Below, one piece after another: positions 13,185 to 26,370 of a stretch of DNA of 64,000 nucleotides. The translations under genes and the position numbers were made by a program. Source of the DNA: Cyanoderma ruficeps (Eukaryota; Chordata; Aves; Passeriformes; Timaliidae); the NCBI GenBank assembly GCA_008694505.1, contig VZDJ01000116.1, forward strand, positions 16,144,781 to 16,208,780. The letters run 5' to 3'. Under the pieces are notes generated by a model. The model was not told the origin of the DNA, did not search any database, and worked only from the letters and a program-made list of their open reading frames with translations. The first letter of the stretch is position 1; each line of letters begins with the position of its first letter.

Positions 13185-16100
13185 TTGGCTCAATACTTCT
13201 TAATCACCTTCATTTTGTGCTGTCCCCCTGCTTCTTTGCTTTATCCCGCTAGGCAAAGCTTCATGGAGAGAAAGGGAGTATGCAATCCAGTCACAGACCA
13301 CAGGTATCCCTGCAATATCTTTCCATGGCCCTTTTCTCAAATGTTAGCTAGAAGGTTTCAGGTCCTGCATCACACCTGATTACAGAAATTCTTTCCCTTG
13401 ATAAAAAATAAAATCGTAAAAAAAAAATCATCCTTTATTCCAATGGTTCATTTTCCAAAGCATCCAACTCACATGCAGCTCCTATATCAGGGTTGAAGAA
13501 AGGGAAAGGAAGGAACTGTAGATTGATAGCCAATACACAAATGTAAGGGAAAAACCTTTTTGCCACTTGTGCAAAGATTAAGTATAGCTCAATAATCTTA
13601 ATTCTGTAGGGTCTCCAGTAGTGATAACAGCTGAATGGGCTCTTTTCAAACTCTTTAAATTTTAATTCTGTACTTCCAGAGGCACTATCAGTATCAGATA
13701 CTGGTTTTACTAGCAAACTAAATGAGCAAGGTAGCACTTCTTTCACCTGGCAATAGACTCAGGCTCAGTTCTCTCACTGGAAGGATTTCAGGAGAAATAT
13801 TTGCATGTGGGCAGAAAATACATTTCAAACTTGCATAACTGTTCATCTTCAAATAAAGCATCTAAGCACAGGAATCAGCCTTCAATCCTCTACTTAGACA
13901 AAATTCTCCAAAGTGAATCACATAGAGGATTTTAAGTCTTTGGAAAGTCAGTGTTAAAGACACAGACCTTAACAGATCTCAAATGTGAAAAAGGAAGGAC
14001 AGATGTATTGTTAAATACAGAACTGTTGGAAAGTTTTATAGACAAAATGACTTACTGATGAAGGGAGCCCCAAAACAATCCCATGAATAGTTGAAATCTC
14101 TGTGTCAGTGTAGGGCAGGATTTTGCAAACCTTCATTCAGTCATTTATTCCCTATCCTCCAGCTGTGATAATTCTGAAAAGGATTGAATTCACATGGTAC
14201 TGAATAGTTCTCTGTCCTATAGAAATGTCTGTGGGTTATCTGAAGCAATACAATTACAGTCATTGCAATGAGGAAATAGCTTTGTGGTTCTTCATACATA
14301 AATGAACTTTAACTGTAAAACATTTGTTGCATTTTTTGTTGTCATTGGAGAAAAGAAAACCAACTTTTACAAATGCTTGTTTTAAATCAAGACCCAAGTG
14401 CTGCTGGTTTTAGTTTTGTTTTCACTAATTTAAAAAATATGAGAAGAATTCCTACAGACTTTACCAACAAGAGGTAAAGGGTGCGTAATCAGTCACATAT
14501 CCTTTGCTTTAGTTTTATTGCAGAAATCCATCCTGATTTTTTTTCTTTAGCATATATGATAGTCTGAAGTCAATTCTTGGATTTCTGTATTTTTCTTGTG
14601 TAAATTTTCCTCAGAGGTCCAAAATTGCCCTGGTAAGTTCTCCTGCTGGCTATCCAAAGAAACAGGAGACATTTTAGCTGTTGTGTTAATACCCCACCTG
14701 CAGTAAAGTGGTGGTGATCACTCAGAAGCAGGTAACTAAGAATTGGTCAAAAACTAGAATCCAGGAAATAAATGCACTAGTGGTCATTTTTTTCATGTCA
14801 AATCATTGCAAATCAGTGGAGGCAAGTTGGCTTAGCCACAGCTTTCAGAGCCTTTATGAATTGTAAAAATATTTAGCAGTAAACAATAAAAGCTATTCAG
14901 AAATTTCAGGAAGTGAAATCATCAGCTGCATAGGAATTGCCAACAAATAAGGGTCTGCACTGTACCTGTGATCCGGTCAGGTTTTCAGGGACAGCCAAAA
15001 TAAGAATACAAACAAACAACAAAAAAAAGAGACAGTTCAAAAATATGCACAGCCATAGCACTTTACAGCTTGTTGCTCCCTCAGATAGCGGAGCTAGAGG
15101 AGCAACTATTCACAGTTCATTTCCTAGCGCTGAATGTGCTGGTAAAGTTAAAGACAAACCAAGGCAGAAATAGAATATAAATTCTTTGTTGTGACCTAAA
15201 AAACCAACCCACTGCTCGTTGATATTTTCAGTAGTGGAATAATTCAGATCACTCTTGGTAGGCTGAGGCATCAAACAGACAAAATGTTAAGATAACTTCT
15301 TGTGAAAAGCAATCATCTCTTTCCACTGAAGTAGAAAAAGTAGAGTTTTTTGGAACATTTTCTTTAAATTTGCCTTAAAAACAAAGTAGTTTTTTTATTT
15401 GCAAAGTAATTTGTATGTAATTGTTTTATGTATTATATACTCATTTTTGTTAGCCCTACACATCCAAAAAGCTGTGATTCAGAGGTCATAAGGATAAACT
15501 GTCTGCTTTTGATTAACACTGGTTTTTACTAAGAAATATTTCAAATCTAAGCAGTTATCTTCACCCTATAACTTAGCACATGTCTTTTGCCTGCCCTTGT
15601 CCTGACAATAAAGGTCATCATAGAGACAAAGAAATGAGAACTAAAAGATATCCCAAAATACAGTGTTCCTCCATTTTCTGTAGTCCTGAAGAGTAGGATG
15701 CCCTAAGTCTTACTCAAAATCTTCTCTCTTAATTTAAGAGTAATATGTAAGTGCTGACAATAGTTTGGTTTGTTGGACAGAGCACTTAGATGTGAAATCC
15801 TAGTAAGAGAGGAGTTTCCAGCTGTAAAGGACACCAACAGAGCTGGGACAGTCGCTAAAGTCTCAGAAAATCTCAAGCCAGTGCTCTGTGACCCTACAGT
15901 GCTCCTTATGCTGATTTGTCAGTGGGAAGTAAAATCTATTGAAAATCAAACCTTCAGACTCCTCTTTTGTTCAGCTTACACCTCAACAAATGCAAAGGCA
16001 ATCAGACAAGGAAACTGTGGTGTTCTGGGATGGGATTGTCTATCCCCTTTCTTACTACAGTAGCTCCATTTTGGGTAGAAAGTACTCTTGGAAATAGGTG

Positions 16101-18885
16101 AAATAGATTGATACTTTCCAAAGCATCATTTTATGGGACTCTCATTACCCTTCTGCCAGTTTTCTTCCAGGCATTTAGAAATGGAGTAATTGTTGCTAAC
16201 ATCATTTTTTCCCTCGGCCAAATCTGACTGAATCTGCCGAGCAGCAAAGGAAGCAGCATGTTACCAGCTCTCAGGTCATGCTACACACACATTTGTATCT
16301 GCAATACTTGCTAAATCTTAAGGGCAAAACTCTGTTCTCCTGTCTGCAATGCAGTGTTTTAGCTGCAGTGCAGATCACTTACATCTATGCTCCCTGTCCA
16401 AGTCTCAGGGAGGTCAGCTGTGATTTTGTGAACATCCCCCTGCAATTTCTTCCCACATTTTAGTGTCCCTTTCACAATCAGTGTGATTAGAGGGTGTGTG
16501 TGGCCTTTCTGTCCGTGCTGGCTTGTTGCTGACCTGATGGCTCTGTTCCTGCTTTTTGCTATGACTCCTTACACTCATTGCTGACCCTCCAGACACTCTC
16601 CCAGCCTAAGTAGCTGCAAGGGTGACCTGTGGTCTCTGACTTCACTTCTTCAGCATGTTCTGGATATCAAATAATTCATTTTTTATTCTCTGATAGGCCT
16701 TTGGCTCCCACTTTGTAACTAAGCCATCTGAGGCCAGAAATGAGCTTCTCTCCTGACAGCTGGGACAGTGCTGCCCAGCTACAGAGCTCCTTCATTTTTT
16801 ACCTGTCATGTTGAGGAGTGCAGGGACAGCAGGGACCTGGATGAAAATCGTTAGGATAGTAGTGACAGCTTACCTCTTTGTAATATGGTGCTTTCAGATA
16901 AACTTAGGAGAAAACTGATCTTATTTGTGTGTTTTCTAACTTTGATTTCTTCCCTTTCTTCTGTAAGAAAATGGAAGTGTAAACCTATGTCTACAATGCT
17001 GGAAGACGGATTTTCCTTAATCAGAGTCCTAGCAAACATCAGGCATTTTCCCCCAAATGCAGACAGACATGGTGGGCCAGGGATGCTGGTTTTTTCCTCT
17101 GATCACTTTCTTAACCTTTTTCCAAAAGGCCACTCCGATGAGGAGCCCCTCTCTGCACATTGTCTTGCAGGAGCCCTGTTTATTACTTGGTTTGATGTTT
17201 GACCTGACCATTGATGCACATAATTGAAAAGCAGTGTCTGAAGTGCAGAAGGAATCCATTCTTAAAATCGTGCCTTTTCAAGACACATTTGTACAGATTT
17301 ATAGACATATATAGATACATGTCTGCAGGCACATTAGACATAGATAAATATATGTACACAGGCACAAAGAGTGAGAACCCTTTTGCAATCCATTCCAATC
17401 ACTGCTGTTCAATACAAGAAGCACGACTCTGCCCCTCCAGGCAGTTTTGTTATGTGCCTATAAAAGATGGCTGCACAGTACTTTATTTAAGTACTAGTAC
17501 TGCTAAAAAAAGTGCAAAAGTGGGGAATCAGAGTCAGAGAGATTTCTTCCATGAGCAGGCTGGACCAGACCTAAATGCTGCATTGCACCAACTAGTGCCT
17601 TCCTTCTGCCTGAATTTACCCTGTGCTTCACCACTTCAGACATGGAAAGAGAGTCTGCAAACATCTAGGTTTATAGCCATCACTTATTCTTGTGTTCTAG
17701 TGCTGTGTGCACAGCACAGTTTCGTTACCTTAAAAGACTGGTGATCCAAAAAATGGGAAAACTGCACCCATATATCAACTAACTTTTAAAAGGCTTATTT
17801 TTATCCATGACATCAGCACTGCTTTAATAAAACTTAACAAATGTCAGGTATTTTCTGATATATCATGCTTCCTGAAGTGAACTCTGTGATAAAATGCTTT
17901 ACTAAAAATCTCATTGGCAGCACTAAGTTTTTATTAAATTCTTCTCTAAAGATCACCTAATCAATTTTTTTGTGAATACTTAGATATGTGGGATCTTTCA
18001 ATCATTGGAAGTTGATCACTGAAGACATATGTTATTGTTTCTTTTTCATGCCAGGTTAAAAATGCAACTGATATTGGAATGAATTGCTGTTTTTAAAGTT
18101 TTCCACAGCACTCTGCCATGGGTGCTAGGAAATCAGTGCCTGTAAATGCTAATCTCAACAGAGTATGACTGCATGAGAACATAAACATGACATATAAAAT
18201 AGTGGGAGCCCAGACACAAAGCTCATTGTGAAATGACTTCAGCTAATATTAAAGAAAGCTTTATAAAGCATATGGAAAATCTGGAATCAAAAACTTGAGC
18301 CTTTATTTTGCACATGGTGCAGTAAGAAGGGCGATCTATCTAGTGAAAAATCCCAGAAGATATATTACAAAGAGACCTTTTATTAATCTCAACAAAGAGT
18401 CAAGAAAATTCTGCAGAATTCCACCAAAATGTTCAAAACAAAACCAAAAGAACGTGAGCTGAGAGCACCCTCTTCTGATCATTATTTTGTGCTTCAAGTT
18501 CTGGGTAAAATATCTTCTGCATATATTGTAAAATTCCAGTAACCCGCACAAATACATTCTCTGCTTGGGGGATGAATACAATCAATGTGTTCCAGCTACA
18601 AATAAATATTTTCACTTTAGCTGTTCTTTTTTATGATTATTGTGCAAACATGAAGCCAGTTGTTCCAGTAACTCTTCCCCCTTGTAGGTTCCAGTTTGAT
18701 TTCCATAAGGCCACCCAGGGCCAGAGGTGCAAAGGAGAGGCTGATTTTTTGTTTAATTCATGCCACCAAGAGAGATTTAAATTCAGGTTAAAAAAAAAAA
18801 AAAAGTCTTACTCTAAAAGAGTGCCTTTACAAAGATTCATAAAGATAATGAAGGAGCAGGGGATGGAGTGAGAGTACGAGCAAGA

Positions 18886-18956
18886 GGAATATTAGGAGTA
18901 GAAATATAAATACTTATATTTGTTTATATAATATAAATATTTTTCTATAATTATAC
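18886..18956. repeat. AT-rich low-complexity tract
   Basis: Nearly pure A/T with TATAAAT-like motifs; no gene signal next to it. A run of A (18790-18803) lies just upstream. Confidence 0.7.
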
Positions 18957-20462
18957 CAGCATTGTTTTTACTGTATTGTCACGGATAGCAAGCTGGAGAC
19001 ATAAATTTTAAATCCCACTGTAATTCAGAGGAAAAAAACAAAATAGAGCATTGCCTCTGACCTTGTACCTCACTTTCAGTCTCTGACAAGAGAAGTAACT
19101 CATGAATATTAGAGCTAATGAAGCTTGATTTTCTCCAGATTTTTGGTTCAGTGTTGATTGACTCTCATGTCTGGAAGATGTAAATTGTGACTGAAGCTTG
19201 TTCTGCATTTAAGACATTTTGATATGCCCTCTTCAGTGTGTATTCTCTGGGATTTAAAAAGACCCCGGCTCATGCTGTATGGTTTTTTTCAGTGGGCACC
19301 TCTCAGATGTCTCTCTGACCTGGACATCTATTTACATAAATCTTGTAGGAACATCCTGTCTCTGAGATTTCTGTCCCTTTAGCCTATTTCATAAAAATAA
19401 AACAATGGGTTCAAAAAATTAGATAGCATGGACTAGTGGGCAGATATATATTGAAACCTCTAACTTCTAATTAATTCCCTGAAGATTTTCCGTATAGAGC
19501 CCTTGATAGGCAGAGGTGTGGAGAGTGGTTGCCCTTGGTGTAGGGAGTGATTCAAATCGGAGTGAAGCCCAAAGAGGCAAAGGGAGTAATCAGCCATGCC
19601 AAGCCTCCCGCAGTGCAGATGAGGCATTTCGGGGAGAGTGATCCCATCTCTCAGCAGGGGAGGCTGAGGGACCAGCATCACATAGACTGGAAACCAATAG
19701 AAAGGAAATTGGAAGATACAGGCACAATCCTATTACGTGATAAGGAGACCAGGGTGGATAGAGACAGCGCAGAGATAGAAGGGTCATGAAAACTAACAGA
19801 GCAATTTGGATCTGAGAAAGTGAACGCACTATTAACCAGATGCACTCAGCCTCACTGGATTGCCAGATGAGGCTTGTCCTTGTCAAAATACAATAAATTG
19901 GCCTCTTCAGCTTTCTCCACATTTAAGGTTCTGGCATGAACTACTTTAGACAAACATAGATTGATGGCTGAAGCATACACAGGAATGACACAGGACCAGG
20001 ATGATGCTGAAATATCATTAAAATTGATGATTTTGGCTTGTTCGTCTGTCATCTTTAGTACAGCATGGCAGTGCATCTGGAGACCTGACATTACCGCAGA
20101 ACAATGTGGAGCCTTCTGGGAAGGGAAATGCTGGAGCTGGAAGAAAGGCATATGCAGAGATGCAAAACATCCAGGAACAGCTTTTGGTCCTGCTGGTAAA
20201 GAGCTGTGCTGTAATTCCAGGTGTCTGACAGGAATGAAATCCAGCCCAGGCCATTGTGTGCACTTGCTTACAGAAACAGTAACCTACAGCTAGGATGTGG
20301 AAACAGAGTCAGGCTGTCCAAGTCTCCTTAAAAGCTAACGTGTGGCAACTCAAGGCAAATGCAACTTTGAGTTATTGGCCCAGAAGTAGTAATTTAGAAA
20401 CTGGCAATTTAGGTTATTAGCAGAGAATTTGAGGAACTGGCTCTTCTTCCTTTTGGCTTTTT

Positions 20463-20515
20463 ACAGAATCATAGAACAGCTTCTTATGAAGGAGGCCTTA
20501 AAGATGATAGAATAT
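20463..20515 (-). mobile_element. Short CR1 3'-tail fragment
   Basis: Plus-strand cagaatcatagaacag followed by ggaggccttaaagatgat matches the reverse complement of the CR1 3' end (cagaatcatagaatgg...gggaccttaaagatcat). It is consistent with a severely 5'-truncated insertion of about 50 nt. Its short length limits confidence. Confidence 0.45.
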
Positions 20516-23500
20516 TCAGCTGGAGCTGCACAATAGCAATGATCAACCAAAGAAAATCTTCACCATTACCCAGCAGCAAGAATGTGCTGGTAAGGACAGT
20601 GACAGAATGAGGAATTTGCATTTTTGAGTCTGGCCATTTGTAACACCTGAAATAAGAACGGTAGCATATGTAAGAATTTGTGGGTCTGAAATGGTGCGGG
20701 GTCATCCATGTAGCTGGCATCCCTAAGGGAATTATGGAAGTCTCCAGACTTATCAGTTCTTATTATCAGGCTTCACAAAATGTGGACCAGGACTACATGA
20801 GAGGTTGTTCAGTAGAATTGAAATTATCCTGGGGCATAGGAAGCCTCAGACTTCAAAGTTTCTAGTTATTTGCACATCATACTTTCTTCTAATGAAAAAA
20901 ATTACAAGGCTGTCAGAATATTTCGTTATGAAAGAACGTCAAAAAGTAATGATACTTGAGCACAATACTTATACAAAGATGATAAAAGGGGAAAGATAAA
21001 ATAATGCTCAATATCTTATCTTCCCAGTAAAGAAGCAGAGAGCAAGGTTGGATTTATATTTACCTAGTTGAAAAATTTCTTCAGACTTAATCTGCTATAT
21101 TATTATTTTGAGGTCAACAGTGTTAGTTCTGTTCTCCAAAATGCGCTTAAGGGTTATCAAGATAAGCAAGGATTGGATTGGATCCCAGCAGCCAACTCAT
21201 ATATTGAGCATAAAGTAGAAGCTTTTGGTACAGATCTTTTCTTCACAAGCATGGAAAATACCACCAAACAAAGAAAAATCCACCAAAATGACAGTTGTAT
21301 TCATTAGATATCATCCAAAATATATTGCTGTGAATGGGAAGCACTTTGATTGGGAGTGACTTAGCAATATGCACAGCATACGAGTCGCAGCATACGAGTC
21401 GCAGGGATCAGCATTCAAAGGCATATAATGAACAGATGGTTCCTGTAGAAGAGACTAATGCAGTGTTCTTGGTCACCTTGTACTGGCACTCATTCAAAGC
21501 AGGTGCTCAATAAACCAAGACTGGAAGTGGACCAAAATGAACTGGCTTCTAACAAAACTGGGACACAGCAAAGGAGGAGACAATCCCTTCTTCTCTCCTT
21601 TCCAAGAATATATGAGTCCATGCAATGCCAGCTTTGCCCATGCTGACCAATCTCACATATTTGTTACTGTTTGTGAGATGCAACATCAATAACTTTAACA
21701 TGAGGACATGAGGCACTGACAAACTGAGCATGTCAATATGTAATTCAGGTTTGAACTCCTGAATTTTGAACTCTCATGTTAATTTTTTTCTATTTTTGTC
21801 AGCTTGTTCTGTGTCCAAAGTGGCCAAGCCCCAACTAGAACCAGAGCTGCTATTCTGAATCCGTTACTGATCAGATTTTAAAGCAGAAAGATTGAATTCC
21901 TTGCCTTTAGGAGAAATCAAATAAACCTGGCATCAAACCCTTTCACTGTCTAGGTTCCAAAATGACCTGCTACAGCAAGGAAAGCAACAGTAGTGGAGAT
22001 ATTTGTGTGTTTTTACAAATTAAGTTATCCAGTGGTTAAATCTGGATTAAACTTCAGAGCAGAATTTCAAAATTCATCAGGGTCAGGGTTTGTGCACACA
22101 TGTGATGGTGCTAAAATCTTCTGGGGTTTCTTGTCTTCTGAAGTTTTGTCTGTGTTTGATCTGGAATAGGAAAATAGGGTCCATTCCAATTTGGAAAAGA
22201 ACCCAGAACCCAAATTATATGAGTAAACTCATATCACGAGACTGAAATGCCCCCAAATACTCTATTACGCTTCTCTTTCTGAGGCTGGAAAGTTCGACAG
22301 TCAGATGGGACTAGGGAAGAAAGATGCCTCCAGATGGAAAATTATGAAAAGCTGAATTTGGCAATATTATTAAAGTGGAGCTCTGGTTTTAATTAGAAAG
22401 TTATAGAACGAATGATGGCAAATCCATTACAGAGTTTGAAATTATGTCCAGCTTAGCTGCTTTAAGCACTGTCAAGCACCCACGACTCTACAAGGAAAAT
22501 CCACTCCAGTTTTCAGCACTCGGGCTGAGATGGCTTGTTCTTGCAGTGTTAATCCTGTTAATCCACCCAGAAGACTCTCACAGCTCATCTTCCCACCTTT
22601 TCAACCAGCCCTCTTTCAAGGGACATTTTCTTGGTTGAAACTGGCTTTTAAAATTATCTTGATCTTTGTGACAACTGTTCGCAGTATGCCAGTGAGTTAC
22701 CTGGGAACATTTATCTAGGATTCATAAATCTTTATAGGGAAACAGTTAATAGAGCCACTATTCTGCCTGCCTTGAAATACTGAGGTGCTGTAATGCTTTG
22801 ATTTGAAACATTATAACCTGCAGGAGAAAACCTTATAAAAAGGATAGAAAATTCATGCTTAAAACACAAGGTATTGCAGTCATGAAGTTACTTTGTGGAC
22901 TGGCAGAGTATGTTCTATTTCAGCGGCTTAAATGGTGGAAACAGCAATCAGGGTTTGAGAAGCCTGAACTTCAGGGTGAAAAATAGTCCATCTGACAATG
23001 GCGTCCTGCCTGACCTTAATTAATCTGTCACTGCAAACATGACCTAGTTACCACAGTACAAATGTCAGCTTGTAACAGCTTTTCCCCGGAGTCCTCCTTA
23101 ACTAGCATTTGCCATTACGTTTGCTCGTTCAATGATGAAGAGCAGTTAATGAGCTCCATCTACTGCTGCACGGAGTGAATTGTACCAGCAGCACCATTCC
23201 CAGCCCCTCCTCAGGCTGCCCCGGGAGAGATGTTCCAGGCACTCTGCTGCACCACTGCCAAGGGCTCTTACCACAACATTCACCTCTTTGTATTTCTTGT
23301 TCTGTTTTTCTGTCATCAGCTTTACTGAATGTGCATTTTCTTTAATCTATAATCTTTTAGGCAATTTCATTTTGAATTACAGGGTGGCAATGTGGGACAT
23401 CTATTTTTTTTAACCTGTTTTCCCATGGAAAAATGCATAAAATAATTAGTACAAAAAACCAAAGAGGCTTACAAAGCAGGAAAGTTTATTTAAGTTACTG

Positions 23501-25714
23501 TTGCACTCCTAATAAACAAGGCCACTGTGCTGAAAATGGGTACTCAGATCAACAGATGGATGCCTTCCTCTCAGGCTTGCCATATGTGTTGACTAGAGTA
23601 TTCAGATAAGATATTTAGTTGTTTATGTCTTAAAAGAAATTATCTGATAGGAAATTAAAATGCCTTCTTAGTTTATGAGAGGGTTAATCATATGAATACC
23701 TAATGAATACCTAGTGAATAATGAATTTTCATCTCTTCAGCCTCAGCTTTGGCCCGTGGTTTTACCAGTGAAAGAGGTTTCACCCTCTCTAATTTTCCTC
23801 TGAGTTGTAGCATTCAGTGAAAAGTTCATGAATGCTCCTTACCTAGGGGAGCCTTTCGGACTAACTCCAAGGGATTTGGGAGTTTCTAGGGACAGAAACT
23901 ATGTTTGAACAGGATTATTCAAATTATCTTCTTCATTCTTCATTGACCACACTGGAAATCCATTGGGAACATCTTTTACAACAAATTCCCATCAAACCAA
24001 GTTTTATTTTTGAAATTAGCAATTAATGAAGAATTATGCAAAGCAAAATAATGAATAATCTGGCTGTGCAGTCAATTCTTTCATGAAAACATGGGGGACT
24101 TCAGTGTATAACACTATTTACAATTAGCACATCAGTGGGAAAACAGAACTTGTTTTCAGCTAGTGCATTGTAAGTAAAGATGCTCAGACTTTCAACAGAT
24201 TTTAAAAATTATATTTAAGGTGAACTGACTCCAAATTAATTGGAAGCTACAAAACTCTGAATGCTTATTTTATGCTTGCAGTAAATGTTAATCCCAAATT
24301 TAGTGTTAACACGTCAGGCAACTGTTTGAAAAGATTCAGGAACAATATAACCTTCAAATTAAAAAAACTAAGTACAAAGGTTTAATATTTGTTTTCAGTG
24401 AATTTTATGGGAGTAAGATTTGGAAAGAGATCTGAGAGTCCAGTTTTACACTTCCAAGAAAAAATGTCATACAGCCTGTTCTTGAATAAAGGGTTTAAGG
24501 TTACATATTCAGTGTTAAATAAAGGAATAGTTTGGTTTTTTTTTTTGGTTGCTCATTAACACTGGCAGCCTTAGTTTGATTTCTTGAATGTATTTACTTT
24601 CATATGAAACCCAGAATAACCACCAGGTACCAAGAGGCACTAGACTGTTCTTGAAGTTGTATTGCCTCAATAAAGTTTGCAAAAGGCTGTACTAATAACA
24701 GCAGAGAAAAAAAATTTCAGTGTTCAACCTTTAGAAAATAAAAATACTGAGGGGATTTTAGTGACCTAATAACTGTCTACCAGTGTGCAGTAATTTTTAT
24801 GGATTCTGATGGGGTTCTTCACAGGCAGCACCCTGGTGATACGGTGTGTCCAAGACTCTCCATGTTAGGGGAGATTTTTAATGCATTTGCATGTGTGCAG
24901 TGGGTCTGATCATCAGAAATGCCAAGGTACACAGAGCATAAAAGCACGTGCACACATTTGTACCTATATATGCAAGAGATACATACATTATGGTCAGGAA
25001 AAAGGTGTAATAAGAAGTGCCTTTAAACTTCCATGCTTGCAGTATAGGAGACAGGCTTGTAATATCTGTCAGTGAAGTAACTTGGAAAGACTGTTATGGT
25101 TTTTCATTACCTGTAACCATTCTCTCATGTGGGTCATCATTTTATCTGTGTAAAACTTCTCCTATTTTATCAAGAGCTATCACATATACAGGGTTTTATT
25201 TTCTATTCAAGAAGTTTTCCAACTTTATGTGAATTTTTTTAAACTACATGTAGTTCAAGAGGATTTACCAAGCTGAAAACTGAGCATATCAAATTTTTCC
25301 TCTGCATAGTAGTTACCCAGGCAGTGATGACTGAGCAGAGTACAGAGCATAAACGTCAGGATAAACTGCCATTTTCCATTAAGGATTGGTGAACAACTAA
25401 ATCCTCACTCAGGGAAATACAGCTCTTTGGATGAAAACCTTTTGGCTCCAGTCCATTTCTGTAGTCTGCCCTGCACTTACTGAGAAAAGCCATTGATGAC
25501 TATGGGAGCTCTGTCTAAAGATGTAGAGGGATCTTGACACGTATTTGTGACCTTACAAAGATGAACAAAGATTGTTTGGTTTGTGTTGGTGGCTCATGTC
25601 TTCAAAACTGTTTCTTGCTACGTAGCAAAACCACTTTGATCTGCAATTAAACATTTCCTTACACAATCTAGAAAATGTATGCGTTATTGACAAAACGAGA
25701 AGGAACTGAGTACA
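20516..25714. other. Noncoding, immediately downstream of GABRP
   Basis: No gene recognised. It holds the 14-nt tandem duplication at 21374-21404 and an 11-nt imperfect direct repeat (gaatacctaat / gaatacctagt) near 23694-23716. The stretch 22990-23190 is less AT-rich than its surroundings and could be a conserved noncoding element. Confidence 0.6.
21374..21404. repeat. Perfect 14-nt tandem duplication
   Basis: The unit cagcatacgagtcg is present twice, directly adjacent, plus three bases of a third copy. It keeps four CpG dinucleotides in an otherwise CpG-poor region. Confidence 0.95.
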
Positions 25715-25761
25715 GAAAGCCGAAAAGGAAAACAACATTTCGTTTTATTTTTACATTTATT
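25715..25761 (-). terminator. Candidate GABRP polyadenylation signal
   Basis: On the minus strand, AATAAA occurs at 25761-25756 and again at 25749-25744, followed directly by a T/GT-rich tract (about 25738-25715, beginning tgttgttttcc). Two hexamers plus a downstream GU-rich element about 300 nt past the stop is the usual layout of a vertebrate poly(A) site. Confidence 0.6.
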
Positions 25762-26058
25762 CAACAGAGTTCAGAAACAAGTATAACTCTTATTTTACAA
25801 AGTTGAGCATTAGATATTTAAAAAAGGACTTACTGGCCGTTGATAAGTAGTGTCATATGGGACATGCATGCTAATACAAAGCCAGTTTTGGATGACAGAC
25901 ATTTAAAAGCAGAAAAATGAGTTAACAAAATTTTCAGACACACTTGAAAAGGTGGAAAGTCCTTTCATATCCCTTTATCCAAATGTAACTTCTTCGTTTT
26001 TCCACAACTTCCCCTCCCATGTCCACTTTCTAAACTTTAATATTACAAAACAAAATAT
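25740..26058 (-). other. GABRP: Probable 3' UTR of GABRP
   Basis: This sequence runs from the stop codon to two clustered AATAAA hexamers on the minus strand. It is AT-rich with no open frame of note. The end is inferred; longer 3' UTR forms using later hexamers are possible. Confidence 0.6.
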
Positions 26059-26370
26059 TCAGAAATACAAATAATACACCCAATAAAGTACATTAATTAT
26101 GATGAATGATAATGGGAAAGAGAATCTGGCGTAGTTGTCTATGTGGTAAGGATTTTTAACATGGAAGCAGTCAAAGATACAGAAAAGTCTTTTCATTACC
26201 GACATTGCTGAACTACACACCCTGTGTTGACTCCTCTCCCTTTCTCTGTCAGTGCTGGTTTGTTTGCTTTTGTTTGAATCAGTCTTGTTCGTATTGTCAG
26301 GGGCACTGCAGCTGTTTGTCACTGCTGCCAGGACTCCATTCTTCTCCTCCTCATCATCATCGTCAATAAT
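26059..26370 (-). CDS. GABRP: GABRP coding exon 9: cytoplasmic loop, TM4 and stop
   Basis: 312 nt, residues 339-441 plus a TGA stop at 26061-26059. The acceptor is gttccctatcag and the exon starts in phase 0. The loop opens with an acidic run (D341-E347), continues with a hydrophilic low-complexity stretch rich in N, T, S and K, and has an R-E-R-E-R motif. TM4 is 421-441 ([19 protein letters not shown]), closely matching the human pi C-terminus. The preceding [10 protein letters not shown] matches the family NPsNvDhYsk block. The loop itself aligns poorly with what I recall of human pi. Confidence 0.92.
   Translation of the reverse strand: MIDDDDEEEKNGVLAAVTNSCSAPDNTNKTDSNKSKQTSTDRERERSQHRVCSSAMSVMKRLFCIFDCFHVKNPYHIDNYARFSFPLSFIIINVLYWVYYLYF

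Larger units (their letters stand above)
6593..20462. other. Noncoding region downstream of GABRP, no recognised gene
   Basis: It contains the dinucleotide repeat at 13120-13184 and the AT tract at 18886-18956. The two longest open frames (minus 13435-13746, 103 codons; plus 17211-17744, 177 codons) show no family motif, splice context or compositional bias and are compatible with chance. No exon of the RANBP17 importin-like protein, which follows GABRP in human, was recognised. Confidence 0.6.

Noticed and set aside
13435..13746. 103-codon minus-strand open frame downstream of GABRP
   Set aside because: No match to RANBP17 or any family I know, no clear splice or promoter context, and composition close to the surrounding DNA.
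17211..17744. Longest open frame in the window (177 codons, plus strand)
   Set aside because: No recognisable domain, signal peptide or family motif. One open frame of this size is roughly expected by chance in 64 kb of AT-rich DNA read in six frames.
19961..20293. Overlapping open frames on both strands near 19.5-20.3 kb
   Set aside because: Several mutually overlapping frames on both strands without motifs indicate a locally stop-poor region rather than a gene.
26323..26370. GABRP last exon starting at a GTG near 26322
   Set aside because: The frame stays open upstream to a good acceptor at 26372-26371, and only that start joins in phase with coding exon 8.
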